Part shown: piece after piece, positions 1 to 10,200 of the stretch
Numbering within the stretch: the stretch's first letter is position 1
Layout: every line of letters begins with the position of its first letter
Notes under the pieces: model-generated
Database searches by the model: none
What the model was told of the DNA's origin: nothing
The model's input: the letters and a program-made list of their open reading frames with translations, nothing else
NCBI GenBank assembly: GCA_963677215.1
Contig: OY781919.1
Location: forward strand, 992,001-1,056,000
Direction of reading: 5' to 3'
DNA length: 64,000 nt
Origin: G963676795 sp963677215
Lineage (GTDB): Bacteria; Desulfobacterota; Desulfuromonadia; Desulfuromonadales; Geopsychrobacteraceae
Made by a program: the position numbers and the translations under genes

Positions 1-330
1 GGTTATGACCATCACTTACGCGGCCTGACCCGCTGCTACGCGAAAAACCAAGCCTGCATGACCGCCGCGATCAGCATCTCTTTTCCCCAGGGAACCAGGG
101 TCTCCCGCCCGCAGGGCGGACACGTTCTGTGGATCGAAATGCCGGAAAAAGTAGATGCCCTGAAACTCTACCGGCTGGCCAAACAGCAGGGGATCAGTAT
201 CGCCCCCGGTCACCTCTTTTCCCTGACCGGAAAATTCACCAACTGTATCCGCCTCAATGCCGCGTACTGGAATGAAGCGATCGAAAATGCTCTTCTCTGT
301 CTGGGTAGACTCGCCGGAGAACTGGCATGA
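1..330 (+). CDS. MocR/PdxR-type PLP-fold transcriptional regulator, C-terminal part
   Basis: Only the last 109 residues are present; the 5' part lies outside the window. The reading frame is open from base 1 and begins with GYDHHLRGLTRCY, which resembles the end of the aminotransferase-like domain of GntR/MocR regulators. It continues with RPQGGHVLWIEMP, GISIAPGHLFS and NCIRLNAAYW, conserved stretches of that fold's small domain. In this family an N-terminal winged-helix domain is fused to a PLP-binding type I aminotransferase fold that senses PLP or an amine/amino acid. A plain aminotransferase cannot be ruled out because the N-terminus is missing, but the spacing and wording of the motifs fit MocR better. 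It runs towards the cytochrome gene on the other strand, with a shared hairpin between the two stop codons. Confidence 0.8.
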   Translation, partial: GYDHHLRGLTRCYAKNQACMTAAISISFPQGTRVSRPQGGHVLWIEMPEKVDALKLYRLAKQQGISIAPGHLFSLTGKFTNCIRLNAAYWNEAIENALLCLGRLAGELA

Positions 331-333
331 AAA

Positions 334-358
334 AGGCCCTCAAGGGAGACGAGGGCCT
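334..358 (-). terminator. Rho-independent terminator of the cytochrome operon
   Basis: AGGCCCTC (334-341) and GAGGGCCT (351-358) form an 8-bp stem. Read on the minus strand the hairpin runs directly into TTTTT, so it terminates the flavoprotein-cytochrome transcript. On the plus strand the downstream tail is less T-rich. Confidence 0.75.
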
Positions 359-382
359 GTAAGCATTCTTTTGTTCTCAGTC

Positions 383-712
383 TTAGGGCACTTTGAAATC
401 AAATTCATGGCAACTGCTACAGAAGTTTTCAGATTCCATGTGCTCATGATGACAGTTCTCACACTCCAGCTCCGGACCGTAGTGCGGGGAATCATGCTGG
501 TCAGGCGGGCCACTGTAGTCGTCCTTGGCCTCGGGCAGATCATGACAGGTCAGGCACTGCTCCATCGGCACGGCTTCCCTTGGTTTGATCAAATGGCAAT
601 CCTTGCATGACAAACCGTTCTCTTTGTGATGCGGCTTCATCTGGGGGATAGCCCAGGCCGAGCCGGACACAAACAGCGCCAGCAGCACTAACATCAGAGT
701 TCTTTTCAACAT
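383..712 (-). CDS. Periplasmic tetraheme cytochrome c
   Basis: A 109-residue protein with a Sec signal peptide (residues 1-21, ending AWA) and four CXXCH haem-binding motifs: CKDCH (36-40), CLTCH (53-57), CENCH (84-88) and CSSCH (98-102). Extra histidines (for example 28-29, 73, 77, 89, 91) could be distal haem ligands. The size and motif spacing fit the small tetrahaem domain of flavocytochrome c or CctA-type cytochromes. It starts 68 bp downstream of a Tat-exported flavoprotein on the same strand and is followed by a terminator. The inferred role is electron carrier from the inner-membrane quinol pool to that flavoprotein. In Shewanella fumarate reductase the two modules are fused; here they are separate polypeptides. 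Confidence 0.9.
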   Translation of the reverse strand: MLKRTLMLVLLALFVSGSAWAIPQMKPHHKENGLSCKDCHLIKPREAVPMEQCLTCHDLPEAKDDYSGPPDQHDSPHYGPELECENCHHEHMESENFCSSCHEFDFKVP

Positions 713-780
713 CGGTTACCTCATCTGAACGGCTGCTGCGCCCTGTATCGGAGCAGCAGCCGCAAGTTTATGGTTGGACA

Positions 781-2319
781 TCAGCCCTTGGCGGCATTCG
801 CTCCGGCAATCCGGCCAAAGACGATACAATCCGGTACGGCCACGGTCCCGAGACGGACCGCTCCATGGGTTCCTCCGGTTGCCTCACCGCAGGCAAACAG
901 GCCGGCGATCGGCTTGCGATCAGCAATACTGACGACCCTCGCGCCGGTGTCGATCTCGACCCCGCCCATGGTGTGATGGACCTTGGGCCAGAGGCGCACG
1001 GCATAGTAGGGGGGATTGTCGATCGGATTCTGCTTCATGACAAAAGGCTTGTTGAATTCAGGGTCCATTTTCGCCTGAACATAGCTGTTATAGCGCTCGA
1101 CCTGAGCGGCCAGTTTATCGGCCGGCATCTGATAATGACTGGCAAGGTCCTTGAGGGTATCGAACTTATGCACAACCTTGCGCTCCAGCAGTTTCTCCAT
1201 CACATGGCTTGAGGCCGCCGCTCCGTCGGCATCACAGATGGCAATCGCCGGGTTACCGGTTTTAATGATGGCATCGGCCCGAATCTTGCGGTCCGCCAGT
1301 TCGTCGATAAAACGTTCCCCTGTCTGCGGATTGACCATGACACCATGGGTGAAGGCGGAATAAGCGGCAAAGATCGGCGCCAGGCCAAACCCTTTTTCAT
1401 CAGGAGACGCCCAGGGGCCAAGTTGAATCCAAGAAAGCTGGACAGGATTGGCCCCGACACTGAGCATCTGCTTGAGACATTCCGCCGTGGCCCCAGGGTG
1501 GTTGGTGGTGAACAGCTCTGCGCCCAGGCGCGGATCCTGCGTCAGCCGGTAAGCGACATCGGCCGAGAATCCTCCGGAGGCCATGACAACCCCCTTTTCA
1601 GCCTTGATGTACCTGATCTTCCCCTTGCTCTCATCACCGGTAAAGTTGGCGATGACCTCGACACCGATCACCCGTCCTTCGTCATTTGCGACCAGGCGTT
1701 TGAGAAAGGTCTTTTTCTGCAGTGGGATGCCCAATTCCTTGACCTTGGCGAGCATCGGCCTGACGATTCCGGAACCGGACTGATTATAGGTCGTGTGGGT
1801 ACGCGGGGCCGAGTGGCCACCGAACTGGGCGAGCTTGTCTTTAAATTTGACCCCGAGATAATCGCGGCACCAGAGAAAGGCATCGAGCGATTTTTCTGCA
1901 ACCATGCGGGCCTGCTCAGGATAATTCAGACCCAGCCCGGCCTTGAACATATCTTTGAGCATCAGTTCGACAGAATCTTCAACGCCTTCGGCTTTCTGCA
2001 AAGGACTTCCGACCACGGACATACCGCCACCGTTGATCGTTGAATTGCCCCCGGGAACGGCCATCTTTTCAAGAATGACAACTTTCGCACCGGCGTTCTT
2101 GGCTTCGATCGCTGCGGACAACCCCGCAAAGCCACTACCGACAACGACAACATCGAAACTCTCATCCCAGTCTTTCGGCATCCCGTGCTGGCTGGCCTGC
2201 CCCTTGGTTGCGGACACCCCCAGCGCCGTCAGGGCCAGACCGCTGGTCGCCGTCATCATCCCAGTCGTTTTGAGAAAGTTCCGGCGGCTCAGTTTTGTCG
2301 CTTGTTTTTCATCACTCAT
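781..2319 (-). CDS. Tat-exported flavocytochrome c-type reductase, flavoprotein subunit
   Basis: A 512-residue member of the fumarate reductase/succinate dehydrogenase flavoprotein family. The N-terminus has a twin-arginine signal (SRRNFLK, residues 11-17) followed by a hydrophobic stretch. The FAD-binding dinucleotide fold follows (VVVVGSGFAGLSAA, about residues 58-71, then GGNSTINGGGM). Near the C-terminus are KVHHTMGG and GAVRLGT, which carry the His and Arg that contact the substrate in the family. The putative proton-donor Arg is in ELADRKIRADAI. The segment that in Shewanella Fcc3 carries substrate-binding His, Glu and Arg reads IQLGPWASP...FAAYSA here, so those residues are not conserved. 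The electron acceptor is therefore probably not fumarate; methacrylate-, urocanate- or other enoate-type reductases are alternatives. The start is supported by GGAGG upstream. The downstream cytochrome is its likely electron donor. Confidence 0.85.
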   Translation of the reverse strand: MSDEKQATKLSRRNFLKTTGMMTATSGLALTALGVSATKGQASQHGMPKDWDESFDVVVVGSGFAGLSAAIEAKNAGAKVVILEKMAVPGGNSTINGGGMSVVGSPLQKAEGVEDSVELMLKDMFKAGLGLNYPEQARMVAEKSLDAFLWCRDYLGVKFKDKLAQFGGHSAPRTHTTYNQSGSGIVRPMLAKVKELGIPLQKKTFLKRLVANDEGRVIGVEVIANFTGDESKGKIRYIKAEKGVVMASGGFSADVAYRLTQDPRLGAELFTTNHPGATAECLKQMLSVGANPVQLSWIQLGPWASPDEKGFGLAPIFAAYSAFTHGVMVNPQTGERFIDELADRKIRADAIIKTGNPAIAICDADGAAASSHVMEKLLERKVVHKFDTLKDLASHYQMPADKLAAQVERYNSYVQAKMDPEFNKPFVMKQNPIDNPPYYAVRLWPKVHHTMGGVEIDTGARVVSIADRKPIAGLFACGEATGGTHGAVRLGTVAVPDCIVFGRIAGANAAKG

Positions 2320-2387
2320 CCTCTACCTCCCTAGTATGGTTTGTGGCAGTCGCGCTCTCCGTCGAGCGTAGCAGAGCTAATTTTTCG

Positions 2388-2393
2388 ATTATA
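2388..2393 (-). promoter_or_regulatory. Candidate extended -10 promoter of the flavoprotein operon
   Basis: The minus strand reads TGTTATAAT, a perfect -10 hexamer with an extended TGn element, about 70 bp upstream of the flavoprotein start. The -35 position (around 2411-2416) is poor, which would fit activator dependence. The rest of the 2320-2678 gap is AT-rich and I see no gene in it. Confidence 0.45.
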
Positions 2394-2678
2394 ACAAAGT
2401 AGTTAGCGTGCCACTCCCAAATCAGGAAAAAGAATTGAAATAGCATCTTTTTTTCACAGCGGCTTGCCCGATCCCTACAAACCTGAAAACACAATTCACA
2501 AATTAGGATTACCATTTTCAAAGGCTGAACGGCACCAGATCCTGCTCGTTGAATAACCATTATCAGGCGTCCCCATTTCTGCATTTCAGAAATTTGCTGT
2601 TAGAATTAAATATTAGCTCATGGACGGAAGTCTCTTCATTTTTCAGAGAATCGCCAGCCAGAACGGTATGGGGTGATC

Positions 2679-5297
2679 ATGGCATTTCTGAATCAATGGC
2701 AAAAAAACAGATTTCAGATCCAGCTTAAAAGCTTCAGCGCCAACCTTATCATCAGCCTTATTATCATCGGGCTCTTGTCCTGGGGACTCTACGCCTCATT
2801 TCGCCAGCAGAAGCTCAACGAACTCAGAGCTGTTTTCAACCGCAACCTCGATCTGGGCGAATTCTACCTGTCGACAGAGCTGCAGAAGCTGACCCGCGAT
2901 CTAGAGTACCTGTCATCAAGCCCGATTGTCGTACAGTTTGCCGCCCAGCCTGATGGTACCCTCAAAGAACACATCACATCCCGCTTTAAAACCTTTGCCC
3001 GATTGAACGCAAGTTATGACCAGATCCGAATTCTCAACTTGAGCGGCCGGGAAATTCTCAGAGTCAATTATGCCGATGCCAAAGCCACTGAGGTTGCCTC
3101 TGACCAACTGCAGGACAAATCTGGGCGCTACTATTTCAACCAGGTACTCTCGCTCCCTCCGGGGCATGTCTACATATCGCCGCTGGATCTCAATATTGAA
3201 CAGCTCCAGGTCGAACGCCCGTTTAAACCGGTCATTCGGGTTGCGACAAAATTGACCGACAAGCAGGGTAGAACAACCGGAATCATGATCCTCAACTATC
3301 TTGCAGCACGCCTGTTCAGCGGGCTGGATGAGGTGCGCATCAGCAGAAACGGACAGTTCCTACTGCTCAACCAGGACGGCTTTTACCTCAAGGCGGCAGA
3401 CCCCGAATATGAATGGGGGCATATTCTTGAAGATCGTCATGCCTTCAGCCTGGAGAATGAAGTCCCCCCGTTCTGGCAACGGATTCAAGCCAACCAGCAT
3501 GGTTTCTATGACAGCCAAAACATCCTGGCCGGCTATCGGCGGCTGAATACCAGCTCGTTGGTCTACAATCCGAAAACCCACAAGCTAATTCCGCCGGCAA
3601 TGTCCAGACAATGGATCCTGATCGATCAGATCCCGGCTGAAACCTTGAGCCTGATGATCATCCCCTATAAGAATTCCCTGTTCGCCGGCGCGGCGATCCT
3701 GACCATTCTCTGCACCATCGGTTCCTTCTTTATCAGCATGGCCATCAGTCAGCGCAACCGTTCAAGCCTGATGTCCAGACAACTGGTCGCCATTCTGGAT
3801 GAATGCCCGGTCGGACTGGCCATTTCGGATCGCAGAGGACGTATTCAGTACGCGAATCGTAAAATCATCGACTTGAGTGGTCTCTCGCTGGAACAGCTCG
3901 GATCCAACCCGTTGCGTCATATCGATGAACAGGTCCTTCCTCCCGGCAACCTGCCGGAGATCCGTAGTGCCATAGACAGCGGTAGAACCTGGTCAAAACG
4001 TTTCGAGGATCCGAGCGGCGAACTGAACATCACCCGGGAGCTGGTTATATCGCCTTTTGAAAATCCGGCAAGAAGGAACAATGAGCTGATTCTGATCATG
4101 CGCGATGTCACCCATGAGGCGGAGCTTGAGCAGCAGCTGCGCCAGTCACAGAAATTGGAAGCGGTCGGCCAGTTGGGGGCCGGTATCGCCCATGACTTCA
4201 ACAACCTGCTGCAGATTATTCTCGGTGCAAGCAGGGCCCTGGGGCAAAAGGTCGAAGCCGAAGGGAAGAATGCCCAAATGCTGCAGATGATCGTTCAGGC
4301 GGCAGATAGAGGCGCGGCCCTGACCCGTCAGCTGCTGACCTTCACCCGCAGCAGCACGGGCATCCACAGAGAACTCTATTTCCCGGATCAGCAGATTGAA
4401 GATTCACTACAGATGCTGCGCAGGCTGCTGGGAGAACAGATTCAGATTGAATTTCAGGAGGGGGCGGGAAACTGGCTGATCTGTGCCGATCAGAATATGT
4501 TCGAGCAGGCGCTGATCAACCTGTGCATCAATGCTAAAGATGCCATGCCGACTGGTGGAGTGCTCACCCTGACAACAGAGGTTCTTGGCAGAAAAGAGCT
4601 GGAAATGATTCCTCCAGAACAATGCCACAGTGAAGAACTCTTTCACCTGGCGATCAGGGATAACGGGTGCGGCATTCCCAAAGAGCTGCAGAAAAAGATC
4701 TTTGAACCCTTTTTCACCACCAAAAGAAGCGGCAAGGGGACCGGGCTCGGACTCGCCTCGGTTTACAACATCGTGCTCCTCCATGACGGCGTCATCAACG
4801 TCACAAGCTGCAAAGGGGAAGGGAGCTGTTTTGACATCTATCTTCCCGCCTGCCGGCTGAAAAGCTCTGTCTCAGAAGATAACCACGCTGCCTGCAGTGT
4901 CAACCTGACGGGCAATGGGGAGTGCATTCTGCTGGCCGAAGATGACGAGCAGGTCCGGAGCATCGCCGGCATGACCCTGGAGGAGGCCAACTACAGGGTC
5001 ATTTACGCGGAGAACGGCCAGCAGGCCATAGAACTGTATGAGCAGCGACGTGATGATCTCCGGCTGGCCCTTCTTGATGTCATCATGCCTTTTGTCGATG
5101 GCCGTGCGGTCTTCGCTCACATCCGCAGCCAGGACAAAAACCTGCCGATTCTGTTTGTCAGCGGCCACGATTTCAACCTGCTCAAGGATATCGGACTCGA
5201 AGGAGAGGAACAGCAGGTGATCAGCAAGCCCTTCTCGGGGGAAACCCTGCTGCAGAAGATCGCCGAGCAGCTCAGCGGCCGAACGGAAAACGCCTGA
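2679..5297 (+). CDS. Hybrid sensor histidine kinase (extracytoplasmic sensor-PAS-HisKA-HATPase-REC)
   Basis: An 872-residue membrane sensor kinase. A first membrane segment lies at about residues 18-38 (LIISLIIIGLLSWGLYASF) and a large periplasmic region of about 300 residues follows, of the Cache-like type. A second membrane segment is near 335-360, then a PAS domain (LDECPVGLAISDRRGRIQYAN), a HisKA domain with the phospho-acceptor His in GIAHDFNNLLQ, and an ATPase domain with N, G1 and G2 boxes (INLCINAKDAM, DNGCGIP, GKGTGLGLASVYN). A C-terminal receiver domain has the phospho-Asp in LALLDVIMP. The start could be GTG at 2673 or ATG at 2679; I chose the ATG. The 3' end overlaps the convergent thpR gene by 26 bp. 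No cognate output regulator is adjacent, so the target is unknown. Confidence 0.9.
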   Translation: MAFLNQWQKNRFQIQLKSFSANLIISLIIIGLLSWGLYASFRQQKLNELRAVFNRNLDLGEFYLSTELQKLTRDLEYLSSSPIVVQFAAQPDGTLKEHITSRFKTFARLNASYDQIRILNLSGREILRVNYADAKATEVASDQLQDKSGRYYFNQVLSLPPGHVYISPLDLNIEQLQVERPFKPVIRVATKLTDKQGRTTGIMILNYLAARLFSGLDEVRISRNGQFLLLNQDGFYLKAADPEYEWGHILEDRHAFSLENEVPPFWQRIQANQHGFYDSQNILAGYRRLNTSSLVYNPKTHKLIPPAMSRQWILIDQIPAETLSLMIIPYKNSLFAGAAILTILCTIGSFFISMAISQRNRSSLMSRQLVAILDECPVGLAISDRRGRIQYANRKIIDLSGLSLEQLGSNPLRHIDEQVLPPGNLPEIRSAIDSGRTWSKRFEDPSGELNITRELVISPFENPARRNNELILIMRDVTHEAELEQQLRQSQKLEAVGQLGAGIAHDFNNLLQIILGASRALGQKVEAEGKNAQMLQMIVQAADRGAALTRQLLTFTRSSTGIHRELYFPDQQIEDSLQMLRRLLGEQIQIEFQEGAGNWLICADQNMFEQALINLCINAKDAMPTGGVLTLTTEVLGRKELEMIPPEQCHSEELFHLAIRDNGCGIPKELQKKIFEPFFTTKRSGKGTGLGLASVYNIVLLHDGVINVTSCKGEGSCFDIYLPACRLKSSVSEDNHAACSVNLTGNGECILLAEDDEQVRSIAGMTLEEANYRVIYAENGQQAIELYEQRRDDLRLALLDVIMPFVDGRAVFAHIRSQDKNLPILFVSGHDFNLLKDIGLEGEEQQVISKPFSGETLLQKIAEQLSGRTENA

Positions 5298-5820
5298 GAA
5301 CTTCATAGCGCGCCCCGTCAGAAAAAAGGGTACTCTGGTAAAGCGTCACTCCTGCCACCCTGAACTCACCACTGAGCACTGATGAACCAAGGGCCTTGAA
5401 CAACTGTGGGAGGTTTTTATCCGACTTGAGCCGGGCCAGGGTGACATGTGCCCTGAAACGTCGCTCGCGGGGAAAGCCAAGCGGCAGTAATAGCTCATCG
5501 ACCCTGTTTGCCAGCGATTTCAAAAAACTCTCAGGCTCGACTGACAGATAAACAATCCGCGGCTGCCCGCGCGGCGGAAAAAATCCGAATTCACCAAACT
5601 GAAGGCAAAATGGCTGTTCTCCTGCGGCAAGCGGCTCAAGGCTTGCTATGATACCTGCCAATTGGACCGGATCGATATCCCCGAGAAACTTGAGCGTCAG
5701 GTGGAGGTTTTCAGCTCTGACCCAGCTGGCCCGCACTTTACTCTGGCACAGGCTCTGGACGGCTTTGCCAAGCGCCTGCTGTTCTGCTGCAGGCAGGTCA
5801 ATAGCGATAAACGAACGCAT
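5272..5820 (-). CDS. thpR: RNA 2',3'-cyclic phosphodiesterase (LigT/ThpR family)
   Basis: A 182-residue 2H-phosphoesterase. It opens with MRSFIAIDLP, typical of the family. The two catalytic HxT motifs are visible in HLTLKFLG (about residues 40-47) and HVTLARLK (about 124-131). The family hydrolyses 2',3'-cyclic phosphates on RNA ends and was first described as a 2'-5' RNA ligase; the cellular role is poorly defined. It is the last gene of the minus-strand efflux operon, starting 12 bp after the TolC stop, so co-transcription is likely though the functional link is obscure. Its 3' end overlaps the end of the hybrid kinase on the other strand. Confidence 0.9.
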   Translation of the reverse strand: MRSFIAIDLPAAEQQALGKAVQSLCQSKVRASWVRAENLHLTLKFLGDIDPVQLAGIIASLEPLAAGEQPFCLQFGEFGFFPPRGQPRIVYLSVEPESFLKSLANRVDELLLPLGFPRERRFRAHVTLARLKSDKNLPQLFKALGSSVLSGEFRVAGVTLYQSTLFSDGARYEVLRRFPFGR

Positions 5821-5832
5821 TTCCCCAACCCC

Positions 5833-7227
5833 CTAAAAAACAAACTTGGAGAACTCAACCTCCTGGTACGGCAGCTCAAGTTCGTCCAGAATCCGGCCGC
5901 TGGTCGCCTTGAGGCTTTCCAGCTGCTGCAGATAGGTAATCCTGCTCGCTGCCACCGCCGCAGAAACTCTGACCAGGTCAGTCTGGGCCTCGTTCAAACG
6001 GGTCAGGGTCGCCGACCCTGCGGCATAGGCCTTTTCGATATGATCGCGAATCTTCTGCACCAGACTCAGGGTGTAGCGCTGGCGCTGATAGACCGCACGG
6101 GCCGCCCCGGCTTTGACCAGTCCCTGCCGCAAACCCGCCTGAACCTCAAGAATCTTCTGCTCCTGCTGATGATTCAATTGTAACAGGTCGGCTTGCGTTT
6201 CCCGCAGTTTAGCCCCTCGTCTCCCGCCGCTGAACAGTTCCCAGTTGAGGTTGAGCCCGACATAACTGATCCGTTCATGCTGATCGACGCTGTCCGTATC
6301 AGTCAGTTGCTCGAACTGGTAACCACCGGCCAACGACAGTTTCGGATAAAAACTGCCACGAGCCGCGTTCTGCTGCTGGCGCAGGGCGTCACGGTTTGCT
6401 GCCAGGACACGCAGATCAGGGCGCTGCTGCAGGGCGTAGTCCAGCTCGCTCTGATAGTCGGGCAGCTCGCCCAGGTCAGCGAGAGCGTCGCTGCTGCACG
6501 GGTAGAGGTCGCGGGTCAGCCGGGCATCCGGCAGCGCCATCAGTTCGGCCAGGACGCTACAGACCAGGTTGAAATTCTGCCTGGCTTCGAGAAAATCGTT
6601 TTCCGCCTGCAGAGCACGAACGGTGAAATTCAGCATCTCCGCTTCCGGAATCACCCCCGCCTGCCAACGTTTTTCTGCATCGCTTTCCAGCTTACGGTTG
6701 AAAATCTGATTCTGGCGGGCGATCTGCATCCCTTCGGCTGCCAGCTGGGCCTGATAGTAAGCGCCGGCAACTGCTTCGGCGAGCAGGCGCCGGGCTTCAT
6801 TGGTCGCATCAAAAGCGGCCTTGGTCTGGGCCTGGGCCGCCAGGATGGACGCGCGCCGGCTGAAACCGTCAAACAACAGCCAGTTGACCTGCACCCCGGC
6901 CGTAAAATTTTTGACTGCGTCGTTGTAACGATACTCAGGCGCCCAGTCCGGCTGAATCGACAGATCCTGCCACTGACGGCTGAGACTGACTCCCGCCTGC
7001 GGCAGCATGGTCGAACGGGCCTGATCGACAACGGCCTGGGCCTTCTGCACCCTGGCAAGCGTCTCGGCGACACCAGGAGAGGCCTCGATTGCTCTCAGCT
7101 GGGCCTGACGCAGGCTCAAGCTGCCGTATGGGATCTCCATCTCCAGCGCTAGAGGTACCGGTTCCGCCGCCATGACTGAAGTTGCCGACAGCAGGCTGAT
7201 GACCAGAAGTAGCAGATAGCTATACAT
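5833..7227 (-). CDS. TolC-family outer-membrane efflux channel
   Basis: A 464-residue outer membrane factor with a signal peptide (first about 20 residues, ending VMA|AEP). Long amphipathic, Ala/Gln-rich helices occur in two similar halves (for example ARVQKAQAVVDQARSTMLPQ and ALRQQQNAARGSFYPKLSLAGGY), the repeated helix-strand-helix layout of TolC proteins. It would form the trimeric exit duct for the adjacent RND pump. Its start overlaps the end of the pump gene by 8 bp, indicating translational coupling. Substrates cannot be inferred from sequence. Confidence 0.9.
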   Translation of the reverse strand: MYSYLLLLVISLLSATSVMAAEPVPLALEMEIPYGSLSLRQAQLRAIEASPGVAETLARVQKAQAVVDQARSTMLPQAGVSLSRQWQDLSIQPDWAPEYRYNDAVKNFTAGVQVNWLLFDGFSRRASILAAQAQTKAAFDATNEARRLLAEAVAGAYYQAQLAAEGMQIARQNQIFNRKLESDAEKRWQAGVIPEAEMLNFTVRALQAENDFLEARQNFNLVCSVLAELMALPDARLTRDLYPCSSDALADLGELPDYQSELDYALQQRPDLRVLAANRDALRQQQNAARGSFYPKLSLAGGYQFEQLTDTDSVDQHERISYVGLNLNWELFSGGRRGAKLRETQADLLQLNHQQEQKILEVQAGLRQGLVKAGAARAVYQRQRYTLSLVQKIRDHIEKAYAAGSATLTRLNEAQTDLVRVSAAVAASRITYLQQLESLKATSGRILDELELPYQEVEFSKFVF

Positions 7228-10200
7228 GGTTTTTCTCCGCAGTGATTTTATAGACCTTGCTGTACATGACCGGCACGACGATCAGGGTCAGGAAGGTTGC
7301 GGCAAACAGACCACTCATGATGGTCGCCGCCATAGCCGAATAGAAGGGATCGAAGACCAGCGGCAGCATACCGAGAATTGTGGTGCCGGCCGCCATGACC
7401 ACCGGCCTGATGCGGCTGACCGAAGCATCGAGGACAGCCTGATAGGGCTGCACGCCGTTGCTCAGCTCCAGTTCGATCTGGTCGATCAGGACAATGGCAT
7501 TCTTGATCAGCATCCCCGACAGGCCGAGAAAACCGAGGATCGCCATGAAGCCGAAGGGCAGGCCGGTCAAGAGCAGCCCGGCGGCGACGCCGATCAACGA
7601 CAGCGGCACGGTCAGCATGATGATCACCGGACGCCTGAAAGAATTGAACAGCCAGAGCAGCACGACGAACATGCCGAGGATACAGAGCGGGAAGATCCGG
7701 GCCAGCGGTTCCTGGCTTTCGCGCGAATCTTCGTACTCCCCACCCCATTCGAGCGAATAGCCATCCGGCAGGTCAATTGCTTCGATAGCACCACGGATCT
7801 GGTGCAGGTAGGCATCGGCCAGCCCGCTTTGCGGATTACACTGCACAGTCACCGTCGGCTCCCGGTCACGCCGCTTGATCAGGGCGTCCTCCTGGACCTC
7901 CTGAATACCGGTCGTGATCTGGCTTAAGGGGATAAAGGTCCTGTGCAGCGAACTCCAGACCTGAATATCGGCAAACCCATCCGCTGCCTCCGCCTTCTTG
8001 ACAGAGCGGAAGATCACCGGGATCAGTTTGTTCTTTTCACGGTACAGCCCCCCGACGACACCGTTGAAATGCCACTGCAGAGCAGTTGTCAGATCGCTCC
8101 GGCTGACCCCGGCAAAACGGGCCTGAACCTCGGAAAACTGTGGACGCAACACCTTGACCGGGGTTCGCCAGTCGGATCTCAGGTCCCTTGCCCCGCCGTT
8201 CTGGGCAATGATCTGTTCCGCCTGATCGGCCAGCTCTTTCAGCACGGCGCCATCCGGTCCCCGGAACCGGGCTTCTATCTTAAAGCTGGTATTCGGGCCG
8301 TTCTGGATCTTCTTGCCCATCGCAGCAGACTGCGGAAGCTGTTCTTTGATAAACTTTTCGATCTCGGCGATCCGGGCGTCGATCTCATGATAATCCTCGA
8401 CCTCGACCAGCAGCTGCGCATAGCTGCTGTTCTGGATCTGATAGTCGTAGGCAAGCATAAAGCGCAGGCCCCCCTCGCCGATAAAGCTGGTCGTCGCCAC
8501 TACCCCCTGCAGGGAACGGACATAGTCATCAAGGCTGGCCATGTCTCGGGCGGTCTTGTCGATATGGGTTCCCTGCGGATTCCACAGGTCGACAAAGAAA
8601 TAACGCTGGGTCGAGTCGGGAAAAAAGGCCTTGGGCACCCGGCCGAAACCGACAACCGCCAGAACCAGAAGAACCAGGGTGACGAGCAGAACAGTCCAGC
8701 GATGGCTGAGCGCCAGGTGGAGAAAGCGGCGATAGGCACGATAGAAACGGCCATGGTGCGGATCGGCGTCCGGCCCCAGCTTGCCCCGCAGAAACCAGAC
8801 GCAGAACAGTGGCGTTACGCTGATCGCCAGAATCCAGCTGAAGAACAGGGACATGGCCAGCACATCGAAGAGCGAGCGGCAGAACTCACCGACATTGCCG
8901 GGAGAGAAACCAATGGCGGCAAAAGCGAAGATAGCAACCAGGGTCGCGCCAAACAGCGGCCAGATAGTTGTCCGCACCGTGCGTTGCGTCGCTGCTTCGG
9001 CCGCTTCGCCGCGCTCCATCCGCACCAGGGTCCCGTCAACCACGACGATGGCATTGTCGACCAGCATCCCCAGCGCCAGAATCAAGGCTCCCAGAGAAAC
9101 CTTCTGCAGGTCGATGTCCATGACATACATCCCGGCAAAGGTCAGCAGGATAGTCAGCAACAGAACCGCACCGATCAGCAAGCCGCTGCGCCAGCCCATG
9201 AACAACAGAAGCAGAACGATGACGATGGCTACCGCTTCAAGCAGGTTGACGACGAAGGTATTTGAGGCTTCGGTCACCTCGCGGGCCTGGAAATAGATCG
9301 GGTGCAGTTCAAGCCCCTTTGGCCTGCTCTGTTCAAGCGCGGCCAGTTTCGCCTTGACCGCATCACCCATCAGGATGACGTTGCCCCCGGCAATTGTCGA
9401 CACTCCGAGGCCGATGGCCGGCTTCCCCTGATAGCGCAGCATATTGCCCGGCGGATCGAGATAATTCCTTTCAATCACGGCGATGTCACTGAGGCGGACC
9501 ATCCCCTGTGCGGTACCGACCAACAGATCGGCGATCTGTTTTTCACTGGCAAATTCACCACTGGGATCGATACGGATATAGTCATCGCCGATATGGACCT
9601 TGCCGCTCGACTGGACGAGATTCTGGGTCTGGACCGTCTGAGCGATCAGCTGGGGAGAGAGGCCAAGCTGGCTCAGACGGGCCTGCTGAAATTCTACGTA
9701 GATCGCTTCGCGCTGCGCGCCCCAGATATCGATCTTCGCCACATCCCGGCATTTGAGCAGTTCATTTTTTAGTTGATCGGCGTAATCCTTGAGCTCGGCG
9801 TTACTGTAGTCAGTACCCGTCAAGGCGTAGAACACACCGTAGACATCTCCGAAATCATCGTTGACCCGCGAAGGGCCGGCTCCCGGGGGCAGCTTGACCT
9901 GGGCGTCACTAACCTTGCGACGCAGCTCGTCCCAGATTTGCGGCAGTTCATTCGATTTGTGGGTATCCTTGATATCGACATAGATCAGCGATACCCCCTC
10001 CTGCGAGGTCGAATAAACCTGCTTGACCTGTCCCAACGCCTGAATCGCCTCTTCCAGCGGGTCGGTGACTTCCTCAGCCACTGTCGCCGGTCCGGCACCG
10101 GGGTAGGGGGTAACAATTAGAGCAGTCTTGATGGTAAAGGTCGGGTCTTCCAACCGCCCCAGATTTTTATAGGCCAAAAGACCGGCGGCAATGATCAGGA

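Noticed and set aside
7943..9265. Long plus-strand open frame (440 codons) opposite the RND pump gene
   Set aside because: It is antisense to a clear RND permease; the product is His/Gln/Arg/Asp-rich low-quality sequence, the usual shadow in GC-rich DNA.
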